The translations under genes and the position numbers were made by a program. The notes below the pieces were generated by a model that saw only the letters and a list, made by a program, of their open reading frames with translations, did not search any database and was not told the origin of the DNA. Below are positions 10,301-18,761 of a stretch of DNA of 41,990 bases, one piece after another (position 1 is the stretch's first letter; each line of letters begins with the position of its first letter). The stretch is from Bdellovibrionales bacterium (GTDB taxonomy: Bacteria; Bdellovibrionota; UBA1018; CAIMNF01). The DNA is taken from assembly GCA_947372355.1 (NCBI GenBank), contig CANBTI010000016.1:1-41990 (forward strand), given 5' to 3'.

Positions 10301-10902
10301 TGACAAAACATTACTTAGGATTGTCTGTAAACGAAAAGGAACTATTTATAAGTTCAACACTGACTGCATCTAAATCTGGATGGACTGAACAAACACAATT
10401 TAATTTGGATGATCTGGAAACTTTAGTGTCAATTCCATATTATGTTGAAAATATCTTTTTAAGACTCGATCTAAATCTTGATGGTCTTTTAAATTTTACT
10501 GAAGCAATGAATGGTTTTCCAATATTTTGTAAAGAAATTAAGAAAGCTGGAGGCGACAGCATTAAGGGATCTTGCGAAAAAGGTGAAAAACCTCGTCAGA
10601 TTGAAGCTATTTTTGGTCACTTGCTCATGAAAGGCGTTGCTCCAAGCTCAATTGAACCAAATGATTCTTGGATGGAAAAACTCAAAAAAGGAAAAGATTT
10701 TTTATTATGGCTATATTACTGGAATCACTTAAATCGCGATCCAGAAGTGCGTGATATCAGCCCACCGTATCTATATAGAAAAGATCTGTTAAATATCATT
10801 TCAAATCTTTCTACTTCGATAACTCTACCACCAAGCCCTCTTCAACCTTTAAGTAACGATCCATCTGTTGTAACGCCTCTTTCCGATGGGCAATCTGAAT
10901 AA
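7372..10902 (+). CDS. Very large lipoprotein with repeated EF-hand-like loops, unknown function
   Basis: The 1176-residue product has a lipoprotein signal with lipobox LTSC (C19), so it is exported and lipid-anchored. The body is helix-rich, Asn/Ser/Lys-rich and has no family I recognise. One 12-residue stretch is a textbook EF-hand loop (DLNLDGLLNFTE, 1033-1044). At least seven more copies keep the loop spacing with weaker ligands: 128-139, 243-254, 394-405, 441-452, 540-551, 624-635 and 901-912. These usually have GG or GN near the front, I/L at position 8 and mostly E at position 12. Only a few keep enough acidic residues to bind calcium convincingly. The C-terminal tail is Pro/Ser-rich, and its last 31 codons overlap the converging ABC transporter gene by 92 bp. 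It is translationally coupled to the barrel gene. Confidence 0.85.
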   Translation: MHFNKSLSLVIIVSLLTSCSWLRDKPKTQKSFETSELNLTCLQEMPVQLQELFAGHYTESVKDQNSVKSIWSCLDHSLNTFSKYTRGSSAGSYSDQELLDFANRYLPNNNLFSAKLVNSIFKLKSSIIGGNENSITQNEILKLRAKLKKFGEIILPLSPYISTLLKPYENFTDDEMKIAGDRLNKFVADFAYLLEDSENTVKWVDISLFIGELEKYLNSSSPTSLTVVREQVEVFKYLKVLVVGGDEFGIEKTKWQPIFKSISSIYNAMYLNTSSADMMEQLSIEIQSTNEEQKNATQKLTDTLKVLKKNTTLYSKNTIELLSDRWSKALVLNSMLYPNRSNQLCIKNFLGSSKIRKYTANLIDELSQVKAGDQTVSLITKISENLSLLIQEVGINQEATLNADELREFNSKLKGLYKDDKGFQIIDSSIYLLEQISTILTGKDSKNLTPSDLKDLIEKSKDLYSAWKNDQSSDFNLALSNSLKIIIRKPFASSISIDQIQELIRTSKNIFTKMEFTTTIDWDHISDLATKAAKLKAVLFGNTDKTINNTELTQISSTWDAFGSYVEIDDALESLSKYFKKNPYATVKTNDLLNAIDAFLPDDQKLSKLGISIDQVGYLKAFLVGGARNTIDRSEYTKISQVGFTIYRSLKPVLKSLPNDFKIGLNASSFALFEAGLQGLISGKNFKFSNNALKQLLLFELNKAGYNVHPITIDKLLIGINHRIFDHNTGKKPIIYPDYFDSSKLIGMKEFFQKTKLDYLDFEKAFNGISESNSLPSNQIKERLNSTSARNILSILHPIMSGQTNMPYFTGNNKPQIDYYQIDLKYKSLIYNVLIWVFPKYEIEEDNLNLDKLPRLSLLDLTDLFDDVSDTVYELGLSFSPDTAIKSATKRMQSINLFTRTGNGDEYIDVVETVDFLTTTFAGKNLLDEVRRKLVKNCYTQNLSYSTQTTFSYSCLKNQFFGINQFKDTYLKVIPQMTKHYLGLSVNEKELFISSTLTASKSGWTEQTQFNLDDLETLVSIPYYVENIFLRLDLNLDGLLNFTEAMNGFPIFCKEIKKAGGDSIKGSCEKGEKPRQIEAIFGHLLMKGVAPSSIEPNDSWMEKLKKGKDFLLWLYYWNHLNRDPEVRDISPPYLYRKDLLNIISNLSTSITLPPSPLQPLSNDPSVVTPLSDGQSE

Positions 10903-12457
10903 TCACTATTTCAGGATCAAGTTGATTTAGAGCATTCATGAACTCTTTTTCTGCTTCTGGATCAAAAAATGCTGTGGCTTCATCCAATATCCATATTTGA
11001 GGATTTTTCAAAAACGCTCTTAAAAAGGATATCATTTGTTTTTCACCCATCGAAAAATTACTTCCGCGTTCTCTTACCTCTTCATTTAATCGATTTAGAA
11101 TTGAAGAGATCAATTTATATTCTTTAAATTGTTCTTTTAATAAAACAAGATCAAATTGAAATTGATCAAATAGCGTAATATTATCTTTTACACTGCCTGA
11201 AAACAAAAGTGGAAATTGCTCAACGACTCCAAAAAAATTCCGAATTTCATGAATTGATAAATCTTGATATGGAACTCCGTTCCAAGTGATCAACCCCTGA
11301 GTGGGTGTATAAAAACCATAAAGCAATTGCAATAAAGTAGATTTACCCATTCCAGTTTCACCGTAAACCCCAATCCTATCCCCTGAATGAATTTTAAAAC
11401 TTGTTAACTTAATGACATCAATGTTGCTTGATTGATATCTAAAAGATAATTTATTTAATTCAATTATTTTCATTTTTTCAGGTTTGAATGTTCCTGATTT
11501 TTCTGAGGGTTCTCCAAAAACATTTCTAATTCGATCAATACTAGTTAAACCAGATAAAAAATAATTCCAACGATCAGTAATCTCCATCAAAGGTTGTTGA
11601 AGAGAGAATATGTAGCTCAAGATTGCAACCCATTCACCAGTTTTTAATAAACCATGATCAACCATAGGAATGCCAACAATAATTAAAATTAAGAACAATA
11701 CACCAATCCCTAAAGATAATACGGGATTAAATAATGCAAAAGTATTCACCATTTTTACTTGAGCTTGTGAATAGCGATCAATCTGTGTGGATAGAATTTT
11801 ATTTTTTTGTTCTGTTAGCGATAAGCTACGTATCGTTTTCATTCCAAATAAAAAATCAGCTAGCAATGAATTGAAGTGGGATAATTCGTTCCTTGTATTT
11901 TCATAAGCTACTTTTAATTTTTTTGAAAAAACCGAACATGCGTAAAGAAAAGGTAAAAAGAAAACAAAAAGAAAGAATGCGAGTCGATGATTTAAACTAT
12001 AAATACCAATAAAAATAGCTAAAATTGAAGCGCAATTCCCTACTATAGAAACCATTCCAGACTGAAAAAAATCAGTGAGCGAATTAACATCGTTTACAAC
12101 CCTGGTCATGAGTTGGCCACTACTGGTACGATCAAAGTAACTCACCGACACCCTCATCAAATGCTGAATCATGTTTTCACGAACTCGTTCAATGATGTTT
12201 TGACCAAAAAGTGCAAATGTTTTTTGAGTCGTATAGATAATCGTTAACTTCAAAAGTTCACTTAACGCAAAAAAGATAATCAGCTTTTTAGCAAAAGATT
12301 CATCAATGATTCTTGCCAATAACTGCGGACTCAACCAGGTAAAAAAAGAACCTAACAAGGTTGTCAGGATACCGATTGCAAATAACTTTTTTTCTTTAAG
12401 AAAATATTTTGAAATAAATTTAAGTGATTTATTCATATTTTTACCACTCGGTCGCAA
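10811..12457 (-). CDS. ABC exporter half-transporter, MdlB-like subunit
   Basis: This 548-residue protein has an N-terminal six-helix exporter domain and a C-terminal ATPase. Walker A is GETGMGKST (366-374). The signature loop is degenerate (SMGEK, 469-473, instead of LSGGQ). Walker B carries the catalytic glutamate (ILDEAT), and the H-loop histidine is H524. With the upstream partner it should form a heterodimeric exporter having one consensus and one degenerate ATP site, as in MdlAB, TM287/288 and BmrCD. The substrate is unknown; lipids, drugs or peptides are all possible. It is the last gene of the accA operon. Its start overlaps the partner by 25 bp, and its 3' end, including the H-loop codon, overlaps the lipoprotein gene on the other strand. 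Confidence 0.9.
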   Translation of the reverse strand: MRPSGKNMNKSLKFISKYFLKEKKLFAIGILTTLLGSFFTWLSPQLLARIIDESFAKKLIIFFALSELLKLTIIYTTQKTFALFGQNIIERVRENMIQHLMRVSVSYFDRTSSGQLMTRVVNDVNSLTDFFQSGMVSIVGNCASILAIFIGIYSLNHRLAFFLFVFFLPFLYACSVFSKKLKVAYENTRNELSHFNSLLADFLFGMKTIRSLSLTEQKNKILSTQIDRYSQAQVKMVNTFALFNPVLSLGIGVLFLILIIVGIPMVDHGLLKTGEWVAILSYIFSLQQPLMEITDRWNYFLSGLTSIDRIRNVFGEPSEKSGTFKPEKMKIIELNKLSFRYQSSNIDVIKLTSFKIHSGDRIGVYGETGMGKSTLLQLLYGFYTPTQGLITWNGVPYQDLSIHEIRNFFGVVEQFPLLFSGSVKDNITLFDQFQFDLVLLKEQFKEYKLISSILNRLNEEVRERGSNFSMGEKQMISFLRAFLKNPQIWILDEATAFFDPEAEKEFMNALNQLDPEIVIIQIAHRKEALQQMDRYLKVEEGLVVELSK

Positions 12458-14067
12458 TAACTAAGATGTTCCTCATGATGAGAAATAAAAATTACTGTTT
12501 TATTCAGTTTTCTAATTTCAACTGACATCTTTTGTAATACGTATTTTGAAGTATTAATATCAACAGAGGAGAGTGGGTCGTCTAATAAGAGAATTGGTGA
12601 TTTTTTTCTAATAGCACGTGCAATAGCGACTCTTTGTTTTTGTCCTCCAGATAAACCGGCTCCCCTTTCACCTAGTTTTTGATCCATTCTATGCAGAAAC
12701 TCATGCTCGTGCATGCCTGACACACTCATTGACCAATCAAGTGGTTGAAGTTCGTTGCTAAAGTTAAGGTTTTCAACCAAGGTTCCTTGAAATAAATAAG
12801 GATCTTGTAAAACAGTGGAGAAAAACTCTCGAATTTCATTTACTGAGTAATCAGCAACATCTTTATTATTTACAAAAAGCTGGCCTCGATTAACTGGATA
12901 AAACTTCAATAAAAGTTGTAAAATAGTAGATTTTCCAGAGCCAACGGATCCAAAAAAACCAACCCATTCGCCTTCAAAAATTTGAAAACTAAGATTATGA
13001 ATCAAAGGCTTGGAATCGCTATAGGAGAAACTTAAGTTTTTTGCTTCAATGATTGGAATCTTTTTTTCGAACATGATTTCATTGCTTGGTTTTTCAAGAG
13101 TTTTAATATCTTCAACATCTTGATCATCTACATATTGATAAAACTCTTTTCCACTGCTTTTACCTTTTTGAAAATAGATCACTGCCATCGCTGAAGCGGT
13201 AAGCGGCCAAAGGAGTTTTTGTAAATATCGCTGCATTGCTACCAATGTTCCAATGCTATAACCTGTAGATGAGAATAGAAGAACTATACTAGTTGAAAGA
13301 AAAAACTCCATGCTAGGCCCTAAACGAGCTTGGGTTTGGGTCATTTCGACCTGTTTTCTATTCAAAACATGGCTTTCTGAATTTAACTTTTCAGAAATCT
13401 TTTTTTCCAACCCATATGTTTTGATGATTCTCACTCCTGAAATCATTTCTTGAGTTAAGGTTCCTAATTTACCGATCTGTTCTTGAACTTTTTGTGATTG
13501 AGCTGCGATTTTACCCTGCAATACCAAAACAACTACCGGAATAAATACAATGGGTAAAATTACTTTCCAGGCAAGGTCGGGGGCAATCCAAAACATTGCA
13601 ATAGGAAGTGCAATGCAATAAAAACAAGCATCGATAATGGAGATCACTCCGGGCCCTAGCGCAAAACGCATGTTTTCAATATCACCGGTAGCAAGGGTCA
13701 TTAAATCCCCCACTTTTTTATACTCCATCTTGGGAATTGAAATTCTAAAGCTTTTAAATGCAAACTGTTTTCTAAACTCAGCTCCAGCAAGCATTGCGCT
13801 TTTTGAAAGAGCAATACGCCAAATATATCTGCCGAAAACTTGTAATAAAATTACCAATAACAAACCTTTAATGAGTGAGTTATGATTGTGGCCCATTAAA
13901 CTTGGCTTTGAAAAAGAATCAACGGTATCTTTTAGCAATAACGGTAAATACAATTCTGCTATATCAATACTCAAAATCGCAATAGAACCGATGATGATTT
14001 GTTTCTTATAGTTTTTCCAAAAAAAAATGAGTTGTCTAAGAATTGGGTGAGAAGATCTTCCATTCAT
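12433..14067 (-). CDS. ABC exporter half-transporter, MdlA-like subunit
   Basis: This 544-residue half-transporter carries the exporter membrane domain followed by an ATPase. Walker A is GSVGSGKST (373-381), the signature is a consensus LSGGQ (472-476) and the H-loop is SHHEE. Walker B ends LLLDDPLSSVD, so the catalytic glutamate is replaced by aspartate, as in E. coli MdlA. This subunit therefore gives its intact signature to the active ATP site and its weak Walker B to the degenerate site. That is complementary to the next gene, so the two are obligate partners. Its ATG overlaps the pseudouridine synthase stop by 4 bp. It acts in the inner membrane. Confidence 0.9.
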   Translation of the reverse strand: MNGRSSHPILRQLIFFWKNYKKQIIIGSIAILSIDIAELYLPLLLKDTVDSFSKPSLMGHNHNSLIKGLLLVILLQVFGRYIWRIALSKSAMLAGAEFRKQFAFKSFRISIPKMEYKKVGDLMTLATGDIENMRFALGPGVISIIDACFYCIALPIAMFWIAPDLAWKVILPIVFIPVVVLVLQGKIAAQSQKVQEQIGKLGTLTQEMISGVRIIKTYGLEKKISEKLNSESHVLNRKQVEMTQTQARLGPSMEFFLSTSIVLLFSSTGYSIGTLVAMQRYLQKLLWPLTASAMAVIYFQKGKSSGKEFYQYVDDQDVEDIKTLEKPSNEIMFEKKIPIIEAKNLSFSYSDSKPLIHNLSFQIFEGEWVGFFGSVGSGKSTILQLLLKFYPVNRGQLFVNNKDVADYSVNEIREFFSTVLQDPYLFQGTLVENLNFSNELQPLDWSMSVSGMHEHEFLHRMDQKLGERGAGLSGGQKQRVAIARAIRKKSPILLLDDPLSSVDINTSKYVLQKMSVEIRKLNKTVIFISHHEEHLSYCDRVVKI

Positions 14068-15047
14068 GCTTTTAAAATTCCTAGAATCTTTAAAAAATCA
14101 TCGGGCAATGGTGCCTCCACCTTCATTGGCAGAGAGGATATAGGATGTAAAAACTCTAACTGGTATGCATGTAATAAAAGCCTTGGAGCCTTAATCATGG
14201 TTAAAACATTTTTAGGGAAATATTGAGGATCACCCATAATGGGTAAATTCATCTCTGAGGTATGCACTCTAATTTGATGAGTTCTTCCAGTTTTTGGTTG
14301 AGCTTCCATCCAATAACCTTGTTTAAAAACTTCTAATACTCGAAAAAAAGTATGCGCGAAGTCTCCATTTGATTTTACACTACCAAATCTTGCATTTTCA
14401 TTTTTAGGGGAAACCTTTGCGAGAAAATTTTTAACTTCAAACTTCTCCTGTAAATTCAATTTTGGTGAATCGGGCATTAACCAAACCAGACAATGATAAG
14501 TCTTTTGTATTTTATGATTTAAAAACAGCTCGGAAACACCCTTATTTGCCGATTCTTTTTTTGTGAACATCACAATGCCTGAAGTGTCACGATCCAAACG
14601 ATGGTGCATTCCTAAATAAACGTCTGCGAAGTTTTTCTTTTCTCTATTTGCTAAATATTGCTTGGTGAGATCAAATAAATTAGCCCGATTTGGATCTATC
14701 GTTGGCTGAGTCGGTATTCCCGCATTTTTATTAATAATGATGAGCCACTCATCTTCAAATATTACATGATCATTTTTTATTGAATTTTGCTGAATGGATA
14801 CAACTTGATCATCTAGCCCAATTTTCTTTTCATCAAAATATACTTCTAATACTGCTCCGGCATATATAATGGTTGCAGGAATTTTATTACGATGACGGTT
14901 AACATATACAGCTCCAGATAAAATTAAGGATCTAATTTTAGTCTTTGATAAAGATTTTCCCAAAACATCCGGTAACCAATCAAAAAGAAAATCATCTAAT
15001 CTAGTTTTAGGGGCTGAATTTGCTAAACGAGTATTGAGACGTTTCAT
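14064..15047 (-). CDS. RluA-family 23S rRNA/tRNA pseudouridine synthase
   Basis: The 327-residue enzyme converts uridine to pseudouridine in structured RNA. An S4 RNA-binding domain (about 15-70) precedes the catalytic domain. The HRLDRDTSG motif contains catalytic D152, and the later KTGRTHQIRVH segment is the conserved substrate-binding strand. This architecture is that of RluC/RluD; the sequence alone does not show which uridines are modified. It lies 14 bp downstream of the rel/spoT gene and overlaps the first ABC subunit by 4 bp (ATGA), within the long accA operon. Confidence 0.92.
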   Translation of the reverse strand: MKRLNTRLANSAPKTRLDDFLFDWLPDVLGKSLSKTKIRSLILSGAVYVNRHRNKIPATIIYAGAVLEVYFDEKKIGLDDQVVSIQQNSIKNDHVIFEDEWLIIINKNAGIPTQPTIDPNRANLFDLTKQYLANREKKNFADVYLGMHHRLDRDTSGIVMFTKKESANKGVSELFLNHKIQKTYHCLVWLMPDSPKLNLQEKFEVKNFLAKVSPKNENARFGSVKSNGDFAHTFFRVLEVFKQGYWMEAQPKTGRTHQIRVHTSEMNLPIMGDPQYFPKNVLTMIKAPRLLLHAYQLEFLHPISSLPMKVEAPLPDDFLKILGILKA

Positions 15048-15061
15048 GGTAAATATTCGTC

Positions 15062-17245
15062 TCAGCTTCTTTCGACCGAGATTACGCCCTTCTTTGATTC
15101 AAGAGCACTAATCACCTTTGCCAATTGATCCATATTACCAACTTCTACTTCAAAAATCGCAAAAGCTTTTTTATCTTTGGTCGTTCGAATATTTGCAGAA
15201 GAGATATTTACTCCTACACTGGTAATCGATTGAGACATCAAAGCCAATAATCCTGGCTCATCATTAGATAGTACACGTATTCTAATATTTCTTCTAACTG
15301 GCATGGTGAGTGCCTTATTCCAAGAAACCTGAATTCTTCTTTCATTATCTGTATCTAATGCCCTTGCACAATTGGCCTGATGAATAGTGACACCGCGGCC
15401 ACGGGTAATAAATCCTGTAATACTTTCGCCTGGAATTGGATTACAGCAACGCGCGTACCTTACCAGTACATCATCCACACCTTCTACAATGATGGCATTT
15501 CTTGCTTCACTTTTCTTAGTTGCCGATTTGATCGCTTTTTTCATGAACGATTCATTTTCGACAGTTTTCATTTTAGCTTTTTTAGCATCTAATTCATCGC
15601 GAGGAATCACCTTGGAAATAATTTGGTCCACTGTAACGCGTCCATAACCAAGACCGACCTGCAACTCATCTAGGGAGTTGAATTTCAATTCACGTTTTAA
15701 TTGATCGTATTGAGATGTTTTTTCTAATTTAGACCAAGAAATCTCATATTCTTTTAATAATCGATCTAAAATATCTTTTCCTTGAACTTGAGCTACATCA
15801 CGTTCTCTAGTTTTAATAAAAGCTCTGATCTTCGCTTTTGCACGCGAAGAAATAACAATTTTAAGCCAATCTTTAGACGGGGTTTGGGTAGGAGAAGTGA
15901 TCACTTCAATGGAATCACCCGATTTTAAACGATGCTTCAGCGGAACTATTCTTCCATTTACCTTCGCACCAACACATCGATTCCCCACATCAGTATGAAC
16001 TGCATATGCAAAATCAAGAGGAGTTGCACCATAAGGAAGTTCTTTTACTTCTCCTGATGGAGTAAACACAAATACATCTTCAGAAAAAAGATCTACTTTT
16101 ACTGTTTCTAAAAACTCATTTGGATCAGAAAGATCTTTTTGCCATTCTAAAAGTCGATTTACCCACTCGACACTTTCATGAGATCGGGTATCGAACTTAC
16201 CCTCTTTATATTTCCAATGGGCAGCGATTCCTCGCTCAGCAACCATATTCATTTCTTGAGTTCGTATTTGGATTTCAGTGCGTTCCCCACCCAAACCGAT
16301 CACCGTAGTGTGAAGTGATTGATAATGATTTGCTTTTTGCATGGCAATGTAATCTTTAAATCTGCCAGGAACAGGCCTAAAAGCAGCATGAATTACGCCT
16401 AAAGCTTTATAACATTCAGTAATATTATCCACAATAATTCGGAATGCGATAATATCGTGCAATTCATTAAAATCAACTTGGCGTCTTTCCATTTTTTTAT
16501 AAATGGAATAAAAATGCTTAGCTCTACCGATCACTTGAGCTTTAACATCGTATTCTGAAAGTTTTTCAGTAATGAGCACAGTTACATCTTCAATATATTT
16601 TTCACGTTCATTTTTACTAGTCGAAATAATTTCAGCCAATTTATAATAAACATCCGGATGCACAAAACGCAGGCATAGATCTTCCAACTCCACTTTCATT
16701 TTGCTCATCCCTAAACGGTTTGCAAGGGGAGCATAAATATCAAGTGTTTCCTGTGATATGGTTTTTTGTTTGTGCGCTGGTAAAAACTCTAAAGATCGCA
16801 TATTACTCAAACGATCAGATAGCTTTACGATGATCACCCGGATATCTTTAGCCATTGCGATGATCATTTTTCTAAAGTTTTCAGCCTGTTTTTCTTCTGA
16901 TGTTCTAAACGTCATCTTAGAGAGCTTGGTAACTCCCTCCACCAAAGTTGCTACGTCTTTTCCAAATTCCTTTTCGATCTCTTCAATCTTAACTGCAGTG
17001 TCTTCAACAGTGTCATGAAGAAAGGCTGCACAAATTGAAGATAAATCCATCCGCATATCAGCCAAAATCTGGGCCACCTCTGTTGGATGAATGATGTAAG
17101 GATCACCACTTGATCTCATCTGACCAGAGTGCGCTTTATCGGCAAAGTGAAATGCTTTTTTAAGCAATTCAATGTTTGCATCAGGGAAATAACTGAGAAC
17201 AGATTTACAAATAGTTTCTAATGTTGCTACGGGCGCTTTTGCCAT
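15062..17245 (-). CDS. relA/spoT: Bifunctional (p)ppGpp synthetase/hydrolase (Rel/SpoT)
   Basis: The 727-residue long-form RelA/SpoT homologue makes and degrades the stringent-response alarmones. The hydrolase HD domain is intact: H53, H77-D78 and the ED pair at 81-82. The synthetase domain shows the YSIYKKM segment (246-252). RFKD at 295-298 is typical of bifunctional Rel/SpoT enzymes rather than hydrolase-dead RelA. TGS (about 390-435), the conserved Cys pair region (ARCCNPIPGE) and a C-terminal ACT domain (about 650-727) follow. The gene overlaps gmk by 19 bp. The gmk-spoT neighbourhood is common in proteobacteria, but here rpoZ is missing from between them. Confidence 0.95.
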   Translation of the reverse strand: MAKAPVATLETICKSVLSYFPDANIELLKKAFHFADKAHSGQMRSSGDPYIIHPTEVAQILADMRMDLSSICAAFLHDTVEDTAVKIEEIEKEFGKDVATLVEGVTKLSKMTFRTSEEKQAENFRKMIIAMAKDIRVIIVKLSDRLSNMRSLEFLPAHKQKTISQETLDIYAPLANRLGMSKMKVELEDLCLRFVHPDVYYKLAEIISTSKNEREKYIEDVTVLITEKLSEYDVKAQVIGRAKHFYSIYKKMERRQVDFNELHDIIAFRIIVDNITECYKALGVIHAAFRPVPGRFKDYIAMQKANHYQSLHTTVIGLGGERTEIQIRTQEMNMVAERGIAAHWKYKEGKFDTRSHESVEWVNRLLEWQKDLSDPNEFLETVKVDLFSEDVFVFTPSGEVKELPYGATPLDFAYAVHTDVGNRCVGAKVNGRIVPLKHRLKSGDSIEVITSPTQTPSKDWLKIVISSRAKAKIRAFIKTRERDVAQVQGKDILDRLLKEYEISWSKLEKTSQYDQLKRELKFNSLDELQVGLGYGRVTVDQIISKVIPRDELDAKKAKMKTVENESFMKKAIKSATKKSEARNAIIVEGVDDVLVRYARCCNPIPGESITGFITRGRGVTIHQANCARALDTDNERRIQVSWNKALTMPVRRNIRIRVLSNDEPGLLALMSQSITSVGVNISSANIRTTKDKKAFAIFEVEVGNMDQLAKVISALESKKGVISVERS

Positions 17246-17847
17246 AAGCCCCCTTCAAGCTGATTCATGAATGAAACAACTTCATTTTCTAGTTTTTGAA
17301 ATGTTAAATTAAAATCATCGTTAACAAGCTTGAAATCAAACTTATCTAAATGTTCCATTTCATGGCGCGCATTCGCCATTCTTTTTTTGATCGCAGATTC
17401 ATCTTCAGTTTTTCTTCCTCGTAAGCGTTGTTCTAAAACTTCAAGGCTTGGAGGAGCAACAAACACGGTAAAACATTTATCGGGAAAAGCTTTCCTTAAA
17501 CTTTCAGCTCCTTGAACATCGATATCGAGCAAAACATGTTTTTTATCACTCCAAAATTGTTCAAGGGTTTCGGTCGATGTTCCATAATATTGATCATGAA
17601 CATTTGCCCATTCTGCAAAAACGCCTAAATCAATTTTTTTCTTAAATTCTTCTTTGCTTAGAAAATAGTATTCTTTTCCTTGCTGTTCAACACCCCTAGG
17701 AGAACGCGAAGTGGAGGAGATAGATAAAGCAATTCGGGATGAATGTTTTTTTAATAATTCAGCACAGAGCGTACTTTTACCTGCACCGGATGGCGCGGAA
17801 ACTACGATTAAACCAAATTTTTCTTGGGAAGAAGTGGTTGAACTCAT
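17227..17847 (-). CDS. gmk: Guanylate kinase
   Basis: This 206-residue enzyme phosphorylates GMP to GDP with ATP. The P-loop is SAPSGAGKST near residues 18-27. The GMP-binding segment includes SSTSRSPRGVEQQGKEYYF, and the lid contains the RLRGRKTEDES region. The length is typical. The start overlaps the yicC-like stop by 4 bp, and the end overlaps rel/spoT by 19 bp. Guanine nucleotide supply and alarmone synthesis are thus co-transcribed, and guanylate kinase is itself a known (p)ppGpp target in many bacteria. Confidence 0.96.
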   Translation of the reverse strand: MSSTTSSQEKFGLIVVSAPSGAGKSTLCAELLKKHSSRIALSISSTSRSPRGVEQQGKEYYFLSKEEFKKKIDLGVFAEWANVHDQYYGTSTETLEQFWSDKKHVLLDIDVQGAESLRKAFPDKCFTVFVAPPSLEVLEQRLRGRKTEDESAIKKRMANARHEMEHLDKFDFKLVNDDFNLTFQKLENEVVSFMNQLEGGLWQKRP

Positions 17848-18761
17848 TCTAGATTTAAACTCTGCTCTCTCAGTTGCTCAAGCCATGTTTTCAATTCGAT
17901 CACATCATGACTGATATCTAAATCTTGGGCTTTGTTACCGAGTGTATTTACTTCACGATTTAACTCTTGGAACATAAAATCTAATTTTTTTCCAATTAAA
18001 CCACCGATACTCATCAGATGTTCAATTTGATCAACATGCCCCCTGAATCGATTTAACTCTTCTTCTATATCCATCTTATCAAGCGTTAATGAAACCTCTT
18101 GTGCAATGCGAGTTTCCATTAATGCTCTCATTTGTGCATCAGGAGTCGTGAAAGATTCAAAGCATTGCTCAATACGTTTTTTAACTTTTTCTTGTGCTTT
18201 TTTTTGCATTTGAACTCTTAAGTTTAAAAATCTCAAATGCGTATTTTTAAAATTTTCTAAAACCATTAACATCGCTCGCTTAGTTTTTTCACCTTCCTGA
18301 GCGCGCATCTTCACTAGATCATCTAATGCAACCGAAAGCTCATCCATGAACATTTCTCTTAGTTCAGTAATTGATTCTTCACTCAGATAAGGACTAGTGT
18401 GTTTAACAATAACATCGGGAAATGTGATCAAATCTTTTAATGAAATGGGATCCGTGATTTTAAATTTTCTCTGTAATTCTCTGAAAAGTTCCATCGCCTT
18501 CTCAGCTTGAGGAATATTGATCTTAATATCCAAACTATCTTTTTTTGAATCATTGGTTCGCTCAACCCAAAGCTCCACCGATCCTCTTTTCATTTTACTT
18601 TCAAAAAGTGCACGAGCAGAGGTTTCAATACTTGCCCATTCTTTAGGCATTCTGAATTTTAAATCTAAAAACCTATGATTGAGGGATTTGATTTCAATTT
18701 TATAGTTTTCACCGTTATAGTGAAACATTTTAGTTGCATAGCCGGTCATGGAACAAATCAT
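17844..18761 (-). CDS. yicC: YicC/YloC family endoribonuclease-like protein
   Basis: The 305-residue protein begins with the family hallmark MICSMTGYA and the conserved segment IKSLNHRFLDLKFRMP. It ends with the DUF1732 region (REVNTLGNKAQDLDISHDVIELK). Members in E. coli and Bacillus have been described as endoribonucleases acting on RNA turnover; I infer the same here. The long helical middle (about 110-220) is typical. It overlaps accA upstream and gmk downstream, 4 bp each, and the yicC-gmk pairing is widely conserved. Confidence 0.9.
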   Translation of the reverse strand: MICSMTGYATKMFHYNGENYKIEIKSLNHRFLDLKFRMPKEWASIETSARALFESKMKRGSVELWVERTNDSKKDSLDIKINIPQAEKAMELFRELQRKFKITDPISLKDLITFPDVIVKHTSPYLSEESITELREMFMDELSVALDDLVKMRAQEGEKTKRAMLMVLENFKNTHLRFLNLRVQMQKKAQEKVKKRIEQCFESFTTPDAQMRALMETRIAQEVSLTLDKMDIEEELNRFRGHVDQIEHLMSIGGLIGKKLDFMFQELNREVNTLGNKAQDLDISHDVIELKTWLEQLREQSLNLE

